Assembly: GCF_000373385.1 (NCBI RefSeq)
Contig: NZ_KB891326.1
Span: 147,309-211,308, forward strand
Direction of reading: 5' to 3'
From: Thiobacillus thioparus DSM 505
GTDB lineage: Bacteria; Pseudomonadota; Gammaproteobacteria; Burkholderiales; Thiobacillaceae
Length of the DNA stretch: 64,000 nucleotides
The notes under the pieces were generated by a model. It saw nothing but the letters and a program-made list of their open reading frames with translations, ran no database searches and was not told the DNA's origin. Positions 19,012 through 28,368 of the stretch are shown piece after piece (within the stretch, counting starts at the first letter, position 1; each line of letters starts with the position of its first letter). The translations under genes were made by a program, and so were the position numbers.

Positions 19012-19593
19012 TCAGTCCGGTTCGGCCAGCCAGGCCGAGATCGTGCTGGCCCCATGGAAGTCCAGTACCCGGAGGCTTCCGTCGAATGCGTTTGCAAAGG
19101 CGGGGAAGCCCTGGTCCACCCAGCCCGACGCGGCCATCGCAAGGGGATCGGTATCGGTGGGCTGTCCATACTTGACCAGCGTGAGATTGTCGGCCGACAG
19201 CTGGATCGCCAGCCACGCGGCCAGGCTGTCGGATGTGACGGACCAGTTTTGCGGAAGCTCGGCCGCATGCCGGCACATCTCAGCCGGCATCCAGACGGGC
19301 GTGAACCCCTGTCTTAACGCATGGCCGATGTTTCCCAGACTGTCGGCAGGAACCAGGCTGGGGTTCAGGTCGCATAGCATCAGGCCATACTGCTCCATGG
19401 CCAGGATGGCCATGTGGTGTGCGGCGGCATCGCTGATCCCGGAATGCGTCTGGACTGTGCGCACGACGTCGGCAAAAGGGCCGCCGCCGGGTACCAGCAC
19501 GGTTTCGCCGCCTGCGGCGGCCAGCGCCTCGAGGCACTGTGCGAGCTCGGGAACGCGGTACAGGCTGCCGCCCAGTTTCACAACCCGGAGCAT
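19012..19593 (-). CDS. Amino acid kinase family protein, MfnE-like
   Basis: A 193-residue protein of the aspartate kinase fold with VVKLGGSLY at the N-terminus, LVPGGGPFADVVR for phosphate binding, and LTLVKYGQPTDTDPLA near the end. Archaeal MfnE phosphorylates aminomethylfuran phosphate in methanofuran synthesis. MfnF- and MfnD-like genes in the same run support that role here for methylofuran. It overlaps pabB by 16 bp and is probably co-transcribed. Confidence 0.8.
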   Translation of the reverse strand: MLRVVKLGGSLYRVPELAQCLEALAAAGGETVLVPGGGPFADVVRTVQTHSGISDAAAHHMAILAMEQYGLMLCDLNPSLVPADSLGNIGHALRQGFTPVWMPAEMCRHAAELPQNWSVTSDSLAAWLAIQLSADNLTLVKYGQPTDTDPLAMAASGWVDQGFPAFANAFDGSLRVLDFHGASTISAWLAEPD

Positions 19594-20969
19594 TGTCCGT
19601 CTTCCAGATGGCCTCCGCATTCCCGCATCAATTTCAACATGGCCGATGCCTTGTCGAGGCATTCCTGATATTCGTCGTCTGCGCGGGAATCGGCGACCAG
19701 ACCACCGCCTGCCCAGAAACGCAGCGAATGATCCGAGCTGACCATCGTGCGGATGGCGATATTGGTATCCATGTCGCCATTGAATCCCAGCCAGCCGACG
19801 GCGCCGCAGTAGACACCGCGACGGTTCGGCTCGAGCTCCTCGATGATTTCCATGGCGCGGATTTTTGGCGCGCCGGTGATGGAGCCGCCCGGGAAGGCCG
19901 CACGCAGCAGGCCCACCGCGTCGATGTCCCGGTCGAGACGGCCGGTGACGGTGCTGACCAGATGGTGCACGGTCGCAAAACTCTCGACCTCGAACAGCTT
20001 GGGCACGGCCACCGAACCCGCTTGGCACACCTTGCCCAGATCGTTGCGCAGCAGGTCGACGATCATCAGGTTCTCTGCGCGGTCCTTGGTGCTGTCGCGC
20101 AGTTCGCGGGCCAGTGCCGAATCGGCTTCGGGTGCGGCGGCACGGGGGCGCGTGCCCTTGATCGGCTTGGTCTCCACCCGTCCCTGCTTCACTTCCAGAA
20201 AACGTTCTGGCGAGGAGGAGAGAATGCGCGCACCCGGGAAATTGAGATAGGCCGAATAGGGAGCCGGGTTGAGACGGCGCAGCGTCTGGTATCCCAGCCA
20301 GTGGTCGCCGTTGACTTCGGCAACAAAGCGCTGAGCCAGGTTGACCTGGTAGCAGTCGCCAGCGCGGATGTAATGCTGGATGCGTGAGAATGCCTGGCGG
20401 TAGCTGTCGGGCGTGAAGTTGCAGCTGACTGGCCCGACCTGGAAAGGACGCCGCGCCGTGACGTGCGGCGTGTCGCTGAACAGAGCGATTAATTCGTTCC
20501 AGCTGGCGTCGGTCCGGGCGTCGCGCCCGGAGCCGACGAGCCAGCTGGCGCGTTGCGCATGATCGACGATGACGGCCCAGTCGTAGATGCCGATTGCCAT
20601 GTCGGGGATGGCTTCGGCGTCACGCGCGTGGCTGGGCAGTTGCTCGATGCGGCGGGCGAGGTCGTAGCCGAAATAGCCGATCGCGCCGCCCGAGAACGGG
20701 AGTGCCGTGGGGTGTCCGTCCACCGCGAGATAACGGCGCAGCAGCTCGAAAGGGTCCGCCGGGGAGAGCGTCGGCTGGTCGCGTTCACGAATTTCGGTCA
20801 TGCCGCCCCGGGTCACCAGCGTGACATAGGGGCGCGCTGCCAGGATGTCGAAGCGTCCCATGGTGGAACGTGGACGTCCGCTGTCGAGAAATACCGACCA
20901 GGGTTCGTCGGCGATGGCCTCGAAGCGTTCGGCACTGTCGGGGCAATAAGGAAGAGCGCTTATCCGCAT
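19578..20969 (-). CDS. pabB: Aminodeoxychorismate synthase component I
   Basis: A 463-residue chorismate-utilising enzyme with the family motifs IKGTRPRAA, RAENLMIVDLLRNDLGKV and FPGGSITGAPK. It has no fused glutaminase or lyase domain. pABA is the shared precursor of folate and of the H4MPT arylamine used by beta-RFAP synthase (30463-31449). Its placement among cofactor genes suggests dedicated supply. It overlaps MfnF-like by 10 bp and MfnE-like by 16 bp. Confidence 0.92.
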   Translation of the reverse strand: MRISALPYCPDSAERFEAIADEPWSVFLDSGRPRSTMGRFDILAARPYVTLVTRGGMTEIRERDQPTLSPADPFELLRRYLAVDGHPTALPFSGGAIGYFGYDLARRIEQLPSHARDAEAIPDMAIGIYDWAVIVDHAQRASWLVGSGRDARTDASWNELIALFSDTPHVTARRPFQVGPVSCNFTPDSYRQAFSRIQHYIRAGDCYQVNLAQRFVAEVNGDHWLGYQTLRRLNPAPYSAYLNFPGARILSSSPERFLEVKQGRVETKPIKGTRPRAAAPEADSALARELRDSTKDRAENLMIVDLLRNDLGKVCQAGSVAVPKLFEVESFATVHHLVSTVTGRLDRDIDAVGLLRAAFPGGSITGAPKIRAMEIIEELEPNRRGVYCGAVGWLGFNGDMDTNIAIRTMVSSDHSLRFWAGGGLVADSRADDEYQECLDKASAMLKLMRECGGHLEDGQCSGL

Positions 20970-22066
20970 GGTATGTCCGCAGGCGTAATGCCCGGAGGGT
21001 GGCGGTGGGTTGTGAGCAGCCGTCCCACCGCGACGGCAGGGGCACATCCGTCAATCATATCCTGATGGGCGCGGGCGGCCAGAATCTGCGAGAAATTGAT
21101 CACCGGTCGCTCGATCCGGGCAGCGAGCCGCGGGCCGAGGAATCCACCGACGCCTGCGATGACCAGCGGGGCGCCTGCAGCGAGCATCTCGCGCGACAAT
21201 ACCTGCCGCACCGCGCGCCCGATCTGGGCCATCTGGGCATCCGCAAACCAGGCCGCCAGTTCGGCCCACGCCTTGTCAGGCAACTCCCAGGCATCGCGCC
21301 CCACCATGCGAGCGAGACGCATCCGGCTGGCTGCGGGGGTCTTGGCACCGCCATCCGCGGCGTCATGCAGATCGGCTTTTTCGGGGAGCAGGCCGAGGAT
21401 CCGGTAGATATCCGAACTGGTCGCGAAATGCTCTGCCATCAGTGGCGTGAACTGTCCGGCCACCGGGGCTTCGCTTGCCAAGGCCATGAGCGGTGTGCGG
21501 GCCACGCCGGTGTAGACCAGTTCACCGGCGGACAAGCGGTCGCGGTCGCTGCTGCTGGGGGTGGCCACCAACCCGTCCCGGATGGGAATCAGGTCCGTGG
21601 TGGTGCTACCGATATCGACCAGCAGGGCCTCGCTGATGCAGGTCGAAACCAGGTGGGCCGTGGCATGCCAGTTGGCGGAGGCAACGCGCCCGGCATACTG
21701 GCTGGCCTCGATGGCATCGTACCAACCCTGGCCGCCGGCATAGAAATGCACCCTGCCGACGCCCAGGCGCTGACTCAGCAGGGCGACCAGGGCCTGCACA
21801 CCGGCTTGCCGCGTTTCGAACAGGTCGACCATTTCTCCGGTCATGGTGACGGCATGCACGCAGGCATCGCTTGCCTGCATCGTGGCCTCGATCCGGTCGA
21901 TGGCCTGGTGCAGATGATCGAGACCGCGCCATAGCGCGCAGGGCACGAGCCAGACGCCGGAGGCCGTGCCGTCGCGCTCGATCCGTGCGGCTTTCAGATG
22001 CGCGCCGCCGACATCCCATCCGATCACGGCTTCATTCATGGGCGATATGCGTGTCGGCGCGTTCAT
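20960..22066 (-). CDS. MfnF-like hydantoinase/oxoprolinase-family protein
   Basis: A 368-residue protein of the ASKHA/hydantoinase A fold. IGWDVGGAHLKAARI at the start and LLVDIGSTTTDLIPI mid-protein are the two phosphate loops, and GVGGFLGPRLA lies near the end. This is the family of archaeal MfnF, which couples tyramine-glutamate to the furan, and of methylotroph proteins in H4MPT gene clusters. The start at 22066 forms an ATGA overlap with the MfnD-like stop and is preferred to the in-frame ATG at 22039. Confidence 0.8.
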   Translation of the reverse strand: MNAPTRISPMNEAVIGWDVGGAHLKAARIERDGTASGVWLVPCALWRGLDHLHQAIDRIEATMQASDACVHAVTMTGEMVDLFETRQAGVQALVALLSQRLGVGRVHFYAGGQGWYDAIEASQYAGRVASANWHATAHLVSTCISEALLVDIGSTTTDLIPIRDGLVATPSSSDRDRLSAGELVYTGVARTPLMALASEAPVAGQFTPLMAEHFATSSDIYRILGLLPEKADLHDAADGGAKTPAASRMRLARMVGRDAWELPDKAWAELAAWFADAQMAQIGRAVRQVLSREMLAAGAPLVIAGVGGFLGPRLAARIERPVINFSQILAARAHQDMIDGCAPAVAVGRLLTTHRHPPGITPADIPCG

Positions 22067-23049
22067 AGGGGGCGCGCTACGCGCGTATCGTTCATCAGAT
22101 TGGCCGGCGGCAACGCGCTCATGGGCTGATGGTCCGGCAGGGCCAGGACTTTCCCGGCAGGATTGAATCCCAGCATCGAGTGAAGACCGGCATAGGAGAC
22201 GGTGAGGCGGGGATTCACTTCCAGAACCACCGGTCCGCTTTCCGTATCGATCAGGTCGATCCCCACATACCCCCACAGGCCGGGGATGGCGGAGGCCACG
22301 TGCAGGGCCAGGCTGGCATAGCGTCCATCCGGATCGGGCAGTGCGTGGGGCGTCACGCCGTGGAAGCGCAGTTGGCCGTCTTCCAGCCGGATGTGCTGCC
22401 TGTTGACCGACAGCAATTGGCAGCTGCCCGGCTGACACAACACGGACAGGGATAGCGGCTCGCCAGAAAGAAATGGCTGAAAAACAAATCCCGCGCTTCC
22501 TTCTTCCAGCGTCCATTCCTCGGCTGAGGCCTGGTTGTAGAAATACATGGTGTCCTGACAGCCGGCGCCCTCGTCAGGCTTGGCCACCACCGGACCTTTC
22601 GTCGTCATCGGGAATGGCGAGGTGGACGTGGGGACCACGGGAATTCCCGCGTGGCCCAGCCGTTGTGCGGTGGCATGTTTGCTGGCTGCGATGCGCACGG
22701 CGTCGGGCCGGCAGCCCAGGAGGCGCTTGCCTGCAGTCAGGATTTCCTGGTTCAGGGATTCGAGGATCCCGGCCTCTTCCGGCGCGACCGGCCATACTGC
22801 ATCCGACAGCGTGAGACAATGCCGGTAATCCTCACTGAAGCGATGGGCCTCCGTCTCGATGATCTCCACCTTGTCCATGGCAGGCCGAGGCAGGCGGCAG
22901 TCCCGCAGCGTCAGCACGTCCACGCCATCGAGGGCGCGCAAGTCGTCGACCAGCGCTTGCCACATGACTTCGCCATCGTGTAAAAACCCAGGCAGCGCCA
23001 TACTGGCGAACCCTCCTCCCGTCACATACTCGAAAACAAACACTTTCAT
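22063..23049 (-). CDS. MfnD-like ATP-grasp ligase
   Basis: A 328-residue ATP-grasp protein beginning MKVFVFEYVTGGG, a well-kept start of the MfnD (tyramine-glutamate ligase) family. It has VAKPDEGAGCQDT for ATP binding and VVLEVNPRLTVSYAG for the Mg site. In bacteria it should add glutamate to the tyrosine/tyramine unit of methylofuran. Its ATG (23049) shares two bases with the ATG of the divergent HisA-like gene. Confidence 0.85.
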   Translation of the reverse strand: MKVFVFEYVTGGGFASMALPGFLHDGEVMWQALVDDLRALDGVDVLTLRDCRLPRPAMDKVEIIETEAHRFSEDYRHCLTLSDAVWPVAPEEAGILESLNQEILTAGKRLLGCRPDAVRIAASKHATAQRLGHAGIPVVPTSTSPFPMTTKGPVVAKPDEGAGCQDTMYFYNQASAEEWTLEEGSAGFVFQPFLSGEPLSLSVLCQPGSCQLLSVNRQHIRLEDGQLRFHGVTPHALPDPDGRYASLALHVASAIPGLWGYVGIDLIDTESGPVVLEVNPRLTVSYAGLHSMLGFNPAGKVLALPDHQPMSALPPANLMNDTRVARPL

Positions 23050-23809
23050 GCCCGCCTCCCTAGCGCTTATCCCCGTACTCGACCTGATGGACGGGCAGGT
23101 TGTGCGTGCTTTTGGCGGCCGGCGCGACGAATACTGGCCGCTGGAATCGGCCTTGTGCGATTCCAGCCGTCCCGAGGCGGTGGTGGAGGGACTGCTCGCA
23201 CTGTATCCGTTCCGGCGGATCTATATCGCCGACCTGGATGCCATCCTGGGACGGGGCAACCACGGAAGTGTAGTGGAGGGGCTGCAGCGATTGCACCCGG
23301 ATCTCGAATTCTGGGTGGATGGCGGCTTTTCCGATGCGGCGGCGGCCGAAGCCTGGCACGCGGCAGGTCGGGGACGGCCGGTGCTGGGCACCGAGAGCCT
23401 CGCGGTTCTTCCGGAACGCGACGCATGGCCGGCGCAGGGCGTGCTGTCGCTGGATTTCCGGGGGGACGATTTTCTCGGTTCGGCCACTTTGCTGCAATAC
23501 CCCGAACGCTGGCCCGCGGAGGTGATCGTCATGACACTGGCGCGCGTGGGCATGGATGCCGGGCCCGATCTGGCCCGGCTGACGCAGTTGCAGCGCCTGA
23601 ATACTGCCTGCCGCATGTATGCGGCGGGCGGCGTACGCCAGATTGACGATTTGGCCGCATTGGCCCGGGCCGGGGCGGCCGGTGTCCTCCTGGCATCGGC
23701 CCTGCACGACGGCAGACTCAGTCGCCCTGAGCTTGACGCTTTTCATGCTGCTCATCCCACGTCCGCAGCCAGTGACGCCAGGGCGAGTGTCCCAGCGCCG
23801 GATCGGTAA
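23048..23809 (+). CDS. HisA/HisF-related TIM-barrel protein of the C1 cluster
   Basis: A 253-residue half-barrel protein. It has the HisA-type N-terminus (LIPVLDLMDGQVVRAFGG), the central IYIADLDAILG and VDGGFSD strands, and the C-terminal YAAGGVRQIDDL phosphate loop. It is not histidine biosynthetic by context: related HisA/F-like proteins occur with archaeal-type C1 genes. It is the only plus-strand gene in this block. Its start overlaps that of the MfnD-like gene and its 3' end overlaps the PTPS-like gene by 92 bp. Confidence 0.75.
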   Translation: MPASLALIPVLDLMDGQVVRAFGGRRDEYWPLESALCDSSRPEAVVEGLLALYPFRRIYIADLDAILGRGNHGSVVEGLQRLHPDLEFWVDGGFSDAAAAEAWHAAGRGRPVLGTESLAVLPERDAWPAQGVLSLDFRGDDFLGSATLLQYPERWPAEVIVMTLARVGMDAGPDLARLTQLQRLNTACRMYAAGGVRQIDDLAALARAGAAGVLLASALHDGRLSRPELDAFHAAHPTSAASDARASVPAPDR

Positions 23810-24941
23810 ATCGACCCAGCAGCGGCTGGCTGCCCTGGCGCTGCCAGGTTTCCAGATCAGGGCCGCTGTACTGGCACCATGACTGCGGCGTTTCGTACAG
23901 GGTCAGCTCGATCAGTTCGGGCAGGAAATCGATGAGCTGTTCCCAGATGTACACGCTCAGCAATTCCGTGGTGGAGCGCCAGGCCAGTTCCGACCCGGCG
24001 TAGTTGAGGGTGTGGTGGTCGAAGCGCTCCACCACGCGGGTGTTGACCACGCGCTTGAGATAGCCGTAATCCAGCACGCAGCCGGTGATCGGGTCGATCT
24101 GCCCGCGTACCTTGACGTGCAGAACGTAGCGTCCGCCATGCAGGTTGCTGCATTTGGCGGGATGGTCGGTGAGGAAGTGGGCGGAATCGAACACGACCTC
24201 CTTGCTCACTGTGACCTCCGGTGTATCCGGATGGAAACGCGGCCAGACGCCGGGCATGGCTTCGAGCTCGCCGCGCAGGCTGTCCAGCAGGCGCGTCGTA
24301 TCGGCCTTGGTCAGCGTGCGCAGCAGCGGCGTGCCGGTAGCCAGATGGCGGGTGCGCACGCTCAATTCGCGCGAGAGGAATTCGGCTGCCGCTTCGGCTT
24401 CGTCGTTCGAAGCGAAAGGCAGGAATAAAAATCCGGCATGCAGTTCGGCTGCATGAGCCAGATAGGTTGCATATTTCAGGTGTTGTTCCGGTGGAGGCAC
24501 CCTGGCGGGGAGCCAGGGGCCGACCAGATTGCGTTTTTGAGTCACCAGGCGGTTCTTCGCCACGACCCGGTGGGTGCCAGGCGCGTAGTGATATTCCTGA
24601 TGAAACCGGAAGCCGTAGGGAGCGAGTTGCGCCAGATCGCAGAACAGCAGATCCAGCCAGGAAACCTCACCCTCGACGAAACAGACCGATCCGGCATCAT
24701 GGACCTTGCCTGCCAGGCGTAAGCCGGCCAGCACGGCCCGTGCCGTCTCATCAGGCACGGCGACAGGCATGAGCGGGAGCTCCGCCTGCGCGGCGCCTGC
24801 CTCGATCCTGTCCGGCGATACCAGCAGGTCGAGCGGCAAGGCGTGACGTAATGCATACTCCTGCAAGGTGAGGCCGCTGCAGGCGAGCAGGTGCCCGTTG
24901 TCGAGTTCGCTCACCATGGCCCCACATTCCTTGCAAATCAC
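23718..24941 (-). CDS. 6-pyruvoyl-tetrahydropterin synthase-like protein with long N-terminal extension
   Basis: A 407-residue protein. Residues about 250-390 form a PTPS/QueD-like domain with zinc-ligand histidines in FDSAHFLTDHPAKCSNLHGG and RFDHHTLN. Residues 1-50 look like a small zinc ribbon (CKEC ... HLLACSGLTLQEYALRH). Residues 60-245 are unfamiliar. Ordinary PTPS proteins are about 120-150 residues. A role in the pterin branch of H4MPT synthesis is inferred from context. It follows fae by 14 bp on the same strand. Confidence 0.75.
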   Translation of the reverse strand: MICKECGAMVSELDNGHLLACSGLTLQEYALRHALPLDLLVSPDRIEAGAAQAELPLMPVAVPDETARAVLAGLRLAGKVHDAGSVCFVEGEVSWLDLLFCDLAQLAPYGFRFHQEYHYAPGTHRVVAKNRLVTQKRNLVGPWLPARVPPPEQHLKYATYLAHAAELHAGFLFLPFASNDEAEAAAEFLSRELSVRTRHLATGTPLLRTLTKADTTRLLDSLRGELEAMPGVWPRFHPDTPEVTVSKEVVFDSAHFLTDHPAKCSNLHGGRYVLHVKVRGQIDPITGCVLDYGYLKRVVNTRVVERFDHHTLNYAGSELAWRSTTELLSVYIWEQLIDFLPELIELTLYETPQSWCQYSGPDLETWQRQGSQPLLGRFTDPALGHSPWRHWLRTWDEQHEKRQAQGD

Positions 24942-24955
24942 GCCCGCTCTCCCGA

Positions 24956-25471
24956 TTAGATATGCGCGGCGAAGGGGTGGCCGGCCTTCGCTTTCTGGGC
25001 AACCACCTCAGCCGCCTTGGGTACGCCGGCAATAGCGCGCTTGATGGATTGCTTGGTAGCTTCGTAGTTGTAGTCTTGGATTTTGGCGTCGTCCTCGGCT
25101 TCCCAGTGGATGAACACGCCCACGCAGATGAACAGATTGTCCGCTTCATCGGCCGGAATGGTGCCGTCTTCCACGCAATCCGCGACAGCCATCGCCACGC
25201 CGCGCTGGGCCGGGCCGAACATCTGAACGGCCTGCTTGGCACCCTTGATGGTCACCTTGTTGAACATCATGGTGTTGGGCTTGCAGGGCAGATTGGGCGC
25301 CACGACAGCCAGCAGGGAAGTGAAGCCGTCCTTGTTGTTGACGAGGCCATTGCAGAACGCCGTTTCAACGGCGCTGCCGCGCGGGCCCATGATCAGATCG
25401 ATATGGGCCACTTCGTTGCCTTCGCCAACCAGGGACTCACCGACCATTACGCTATTGATTTTCGCCATCAT
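24956..25471 (-). CDS. fae: Formaldehyde-activating enzyme
   Basis: A 170-residue protein that matches Fae from end to end: [32 protein letters not shown], the active-site region with His 24, and the helical C-terminus ending GHPFAAHI. It condenses formaldehyde with H4MPT to methylene-H4MPT in the cytoplasm. The start is ATG 25468 or 25471, with GGAG just before. It is the first gene after a 106-bp gap, so it likely has its own promoter. Confidence 0.97.
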   Translation of the reverse strand: MMAKINSVMVGESLVGEGNEVAHIDLIMGPRGSAVETAFCNGLVNNKDGFTSLLAVVAPNLPCKPNTMMFNKVTIKGAKQAVQMFGPAQRGVAMAVADCVEDGTIPADEADNLFICVGVFIHWEAEDDAKIQDYNYEATKQSIKRAIAGVPKAAEVVAQKAKAGHPFAAHI

Positions 25472-25577
25472 TTACTCCTTTAGTTGAACAGACTCGGTTT
25501 GGTTATAGCGGTTCGCCAGCGCCGAGTCGTCCGTCGGCTGACCACTTGTTGCATGACCAACCAGGTGCTTCAGTAAA

Positions 25578-26486
25578 TCAAACAAACTGAGAGTCCCCCT
25601 GGATATGGTTTGGAATACAGGTTGCTTCCCCGTGCAGCAGCCGATCCGCCAGCCATGCCGCCACGGTCAGATCGGCACTCGTGCCAGGGTTGAAACCTGT
25701 GGATTTGAGAGTCGTGTCCAGACCCGTCAAATGGGTTTTGGCGCAAGACCAGTCGGCGCATTGGCCCAAGCGGGCAATGCAGTCGAAGGCCATTGTTCGC
25801 ACGGCGCTCGCTGCGCTGCGACCGTGTTTGCGCCAGATGTGGCTGTCGGAAAAACCGGCCAGAAATCCGAGGTAGGCAGTCGTGACTGCCGCCGTCTCGC
25901 TACCCCAGTGCACGCGTCCCTGATGCAGGGAAAGCAGTCCGGGGCCGAGGATGTCGGCATAGCAATGGGTGTACTGATAAGCGATGCGATCCCAGGCAGC
26001 GGCTTCCTGCATGGCTTCCAGCAGCGTGACGACCGGCGCTTCCCGGACATCGTGGCGCGGGCTTTCACCGAGTCCTCCGGGTGCGGCCAGCCGGATGGCC
26101 CGGTAGACCCATTCCGCATCATCGCGGGTGAGTGCAGCCAGGCTGCGCTGGAGCCGGTGCGCCAGGATGTCTCCCGGCATGCAATGCTGGGCGGCATGAA
26201 TGAGCGGCACAGCCAGCAACACGATGCCGAGGTTGGTATTGCAGCCGACTGCTTCCCGGGTTGCTTCGACCGCGCGGTAGATCCGTTCGCCGATCTCAAG
26301 ATCGGGATCGGCCACATGCGGCGCGGCCACCTTGGCGCTGATCAGGAAATCCTCAGCGGTCATGCCGTGCCCCGGGGATTCCCAACTCACGTTGCCAGGC
26401 TTGAAGGCGGCCACGTCCATCTCGCAGGCGGCAAGAAACAGGTCGGACATCGGCTCGGCGACGGGCATTTGCAGCAGGGCGTTCAT
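25578..26486 (-). CDS. CitG/MdcB-like protein of the C1 cofactor cluster
   Basis: A 302-residue protein of the triphosphoribosyl-dephospho-CoA synthase (CitG/MdcB) family. It has AAFKPGNVSW, GCNTNLGIVLLAVPL and NPGTSADLTVAAW. No citrate or malonate lyase genes are present; homologues sit in archaeal-type C1 clusters of methylotrophs, so it may build a nucleotide or ribose-containing cofactor part. The start at 26486 makes an ATGA overlap with the preceding ligase gene. Confidence 0.8.
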   Translation of the reverse strand: MNALLQMPVAEPMSDLFLAACEMDVAAFKPGNVSWESPGHGMTAEDFLISAKVAAPHVADPDLEIGERIYRAVEATREAVGCNTNLGIVLLAVPLIHAAQHCMPGDILAHRLQRSLAALTRDDAEWVYRAIRLAAPGGLGESPRHDVREAPVVTLLEAMQEAAAWDRIAYQYTHCYADILGPGLLSLHQGRVHWGSETAAVTTAYLGFLAGFSDSHIWRKHGRSAASAVRTMAFDCIARLGQCADWSCAKTHLTGLDTTLKSTGFNPGTSADLTVAAWLADRLLHGEATCIPNHIQGDSQFV

Positions 26487-27394
26487 GCGCACTGCTCCCG
26501 GGATTCCCTGACCACGTGCCGGTTGAGAAAATCATCCACCAGCATGGCGGCGATGTTGTCCTTGACGACGCTTTGCAGGCCGTGCCAGGCCGGAATACTG
26601 TTCACTTCCAGCACGTTGAGGCGGCCTTCCGGATCGCGTATCAGGTCGACCCCCGCATAGTCCATGTCGAGTGCACGGGCGGCGTCCTCGGCCAGTCTGG
26701 ACAATTCCGGGTCGATGGGGGCAGGCCGGCAAGCGGCACCCTGGGCCACGTTGTTGATCCAGCTGGTGCCTAGGCGCGTCATGGCGGCACGGCTGCGGCC
26801 ACCGATCACGAGTACCCGGTAGTCCTCCCATGAGCCCGACTCGCCGCCGATGTAGCGCTGCAAGTAATACACGCCCCGGTACGCTTCTCCCGGCGGGAGA
26901 TCGGCGGGAGAAGCCAAGCGCTTGAGACCCGCTCCCTGGGAACCGAACAGCGGCTTTAGCACCAGTTCGTGTCCCAGTGCGATTTCGCGCATGAGCAGGG
27001 TACGCGCCTGGGATTCGGACTCTGTTACCCACGTGGGCGGCGTCGGAATACCTGCGCGATGCAGAAGCAGGCTGGTCATGGCCTTGTCCACGCTTTTCTC
27101 GATGGCGCGGACCGAGTTGTAGACGGGCACGCCCAGCAACGGCAACACGTGCAGAAAATCGAGACGCAGGATGACCTGCTCCAGGGTTCCACCCGGCACG
27201 CCGCGAACGAACACGCCGTCGGGCAGTTCATGCTCGAAACCGGGTATCGCCACGCCGCCGCTCTGCCCCAGATCCACCCGACAATCCGTCAGCGACAGGT
27301 AGTTTGCGACATAGCCTCTGCGCGCGAACGCACGCTTGAGCTGCTTGCCGTGCCAGCCCGGATCGTCAGTAAAGATCGCGATGCGGCGTGTCAT
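26483..27394 (-). CDS. RimK-type ATP-grasp ligase
   Basis: A 303-residue ATP-grasp enzyme with [25 protein letters not shown] and [16 protein letters not shown]. That is a RimK/MptN-like layout that adds glutamate to a carboxyl end. Archaeal MptN glutamylates tetrahydromethanopterin. Here the target could be dephospho-H4MPT or the methylofuran glutamate chain. It overlaps mch by 4 bp (ATGA). Confidence 0.85.
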   Translation of the reverse strand: MTRRIAIFTDDPGWHGKQLKRAFARRGYVANYLSLTDCRVDLGQSGGVAIPGFEHELPDGVFVRGVPGGTLEQVILRLDFLHVLPLLGVPVYNSVRAIEKSVDKAMTSLLLHRAGIPTPPTWVTESESQARTLLMREIALGHELVLKPLFGSQGAGLKRLASPADLPPGEAYRGVYYLQRYIGGESGSWEDYRVLVIGGRSRAAMTRLGTSWINNVAQGAACRPAPIDPELSRLAEDAARALDMDYAGVDLIRDPEGRLNVLEVNSIPAWHGLQSVVKDNIAAMLVDDFLNRHVVRESREQCA

Positions 27395-28368
27395 GAGAAC
27401 GAACGCTCCAGCAGGTCTGCGTTGAGCTGGCCGGCGCGGAAACTGCGCCCTGTTCCGAGGCTGGTCACGATGATCTGTGCCGGCGCGAACAGCAGCGGGT
27501 CGATCTTGTAGAAGTCGTGTCCGGCATTCTTGAAAACCTGCGCGAAAGGCTGGCCATAATCCTTGGATGCCTCGCTCGGCATGCGCTGCGCAAGCGCCTC
27601 CGCTGCCGTTTCCTCGCCGGCGACAAACAGCTGCACGCGGCCGCCGAAGAGGATCGCATCGTTGGTGCGGCCCATGGCAGTCAGGAAATCCGGCGAGGGC
27701 GGACAGACCGGGGCCGTGCCCATGCCGTCGACGATGTGATCGAGCGGGAAGCCCAGGAAGTGCGCCTTGTGCAGGGCCACTTCGAGTACGCGGGCCACCA
27801 CCTGCACGCTGCCGGCCAGGCTGGTGGTGGGCGTCAGGATCAAGGTCAGACGGTCGGGGGAGACGTCGCATTGGCCGGCGATCTTGTCCAGCAAGGGCAG
27901 CGGCGGGATCTTGCCGGTTTCCAGGACCAGGCAGGCCGAGTCCGCGCGATCGCGATAAGCGAGTTCAGCGAAGAGTTCTTCCTTGCCGGCCAGCGCGCGG
28001 CCAGGACCCGATCCCAATGCAAAGAAACCGCCCTTGCCTTCACCGTGCGACAGACTCCATCCGGCGTACTGGCTGCCCAAACAGGCCAGCACCGGCTGCG
28101 CGGTGGAAACGGACAACTCCCAGGGCCAGGCGGCCTGGGCGGCGGCCGGGACTAGCGTGACGCGTCCGAGGCCCCCGAGGCAGATTTCGGCTATGCGTCG
28201 ACCCGCCTCGATGCCACCCGTCGCCTGGATGCCGGCATCGACGATACGTACGCCATTGGCTTGCCGCGAAACCGCCAGGCGCAGTTCCGCGGCATGGTCC
28301 ACCAGGTATTCGACCAAAGGGGCTGCGAGTTGGTTGACGCTGGGAACGTGCTTCATCGGGTGTGTCAT
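27391..28368 (-). CDS. mch: Methenyl-H4MPT cyclohydrolase
   Basis: A 325-residue Mch homologue with the family segments [32 protein letters not shown] and [17 protein letters not shown]. It hydrolyses methenyl-H4MPT to formyl-H4MPT. It starts at 28368 on the stop of the upstream ligase (TGATG) and its stop overlaps the next gene, so mtdB, ligase, mch, ligase and CitG-like are tightly coupled. Confidence 0.96.
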   Translation of the reverse strand: MTHPMKHVPSVNQLAAPLVEYLVDHAAELRLAVSRQANGVRIVDAGIQATGGIEAGRRIAEICLGGLGRVTLVPAAAQAAWPWELSVSTAQPVLACLGSQYAGWSLSHGEGKGGFFALGSGPGRALAGKEELFAELAYRDRADSACLVLETGKIPPLPLLDKIAGQCDVSPDRLTLILTPTTSLAGSVQVVARVLEVALHKAHFLGFPLDHIVDGMGTAPVCPPSPDFLTAMGRTNDAILFGGRVQLFVAGEETAAEALAQRMPSEASKDYGQPFAQVFKNAGHDFYKIDPLLFAPAQIIVTSLGTGRSFRAGQLNADLLERSFS

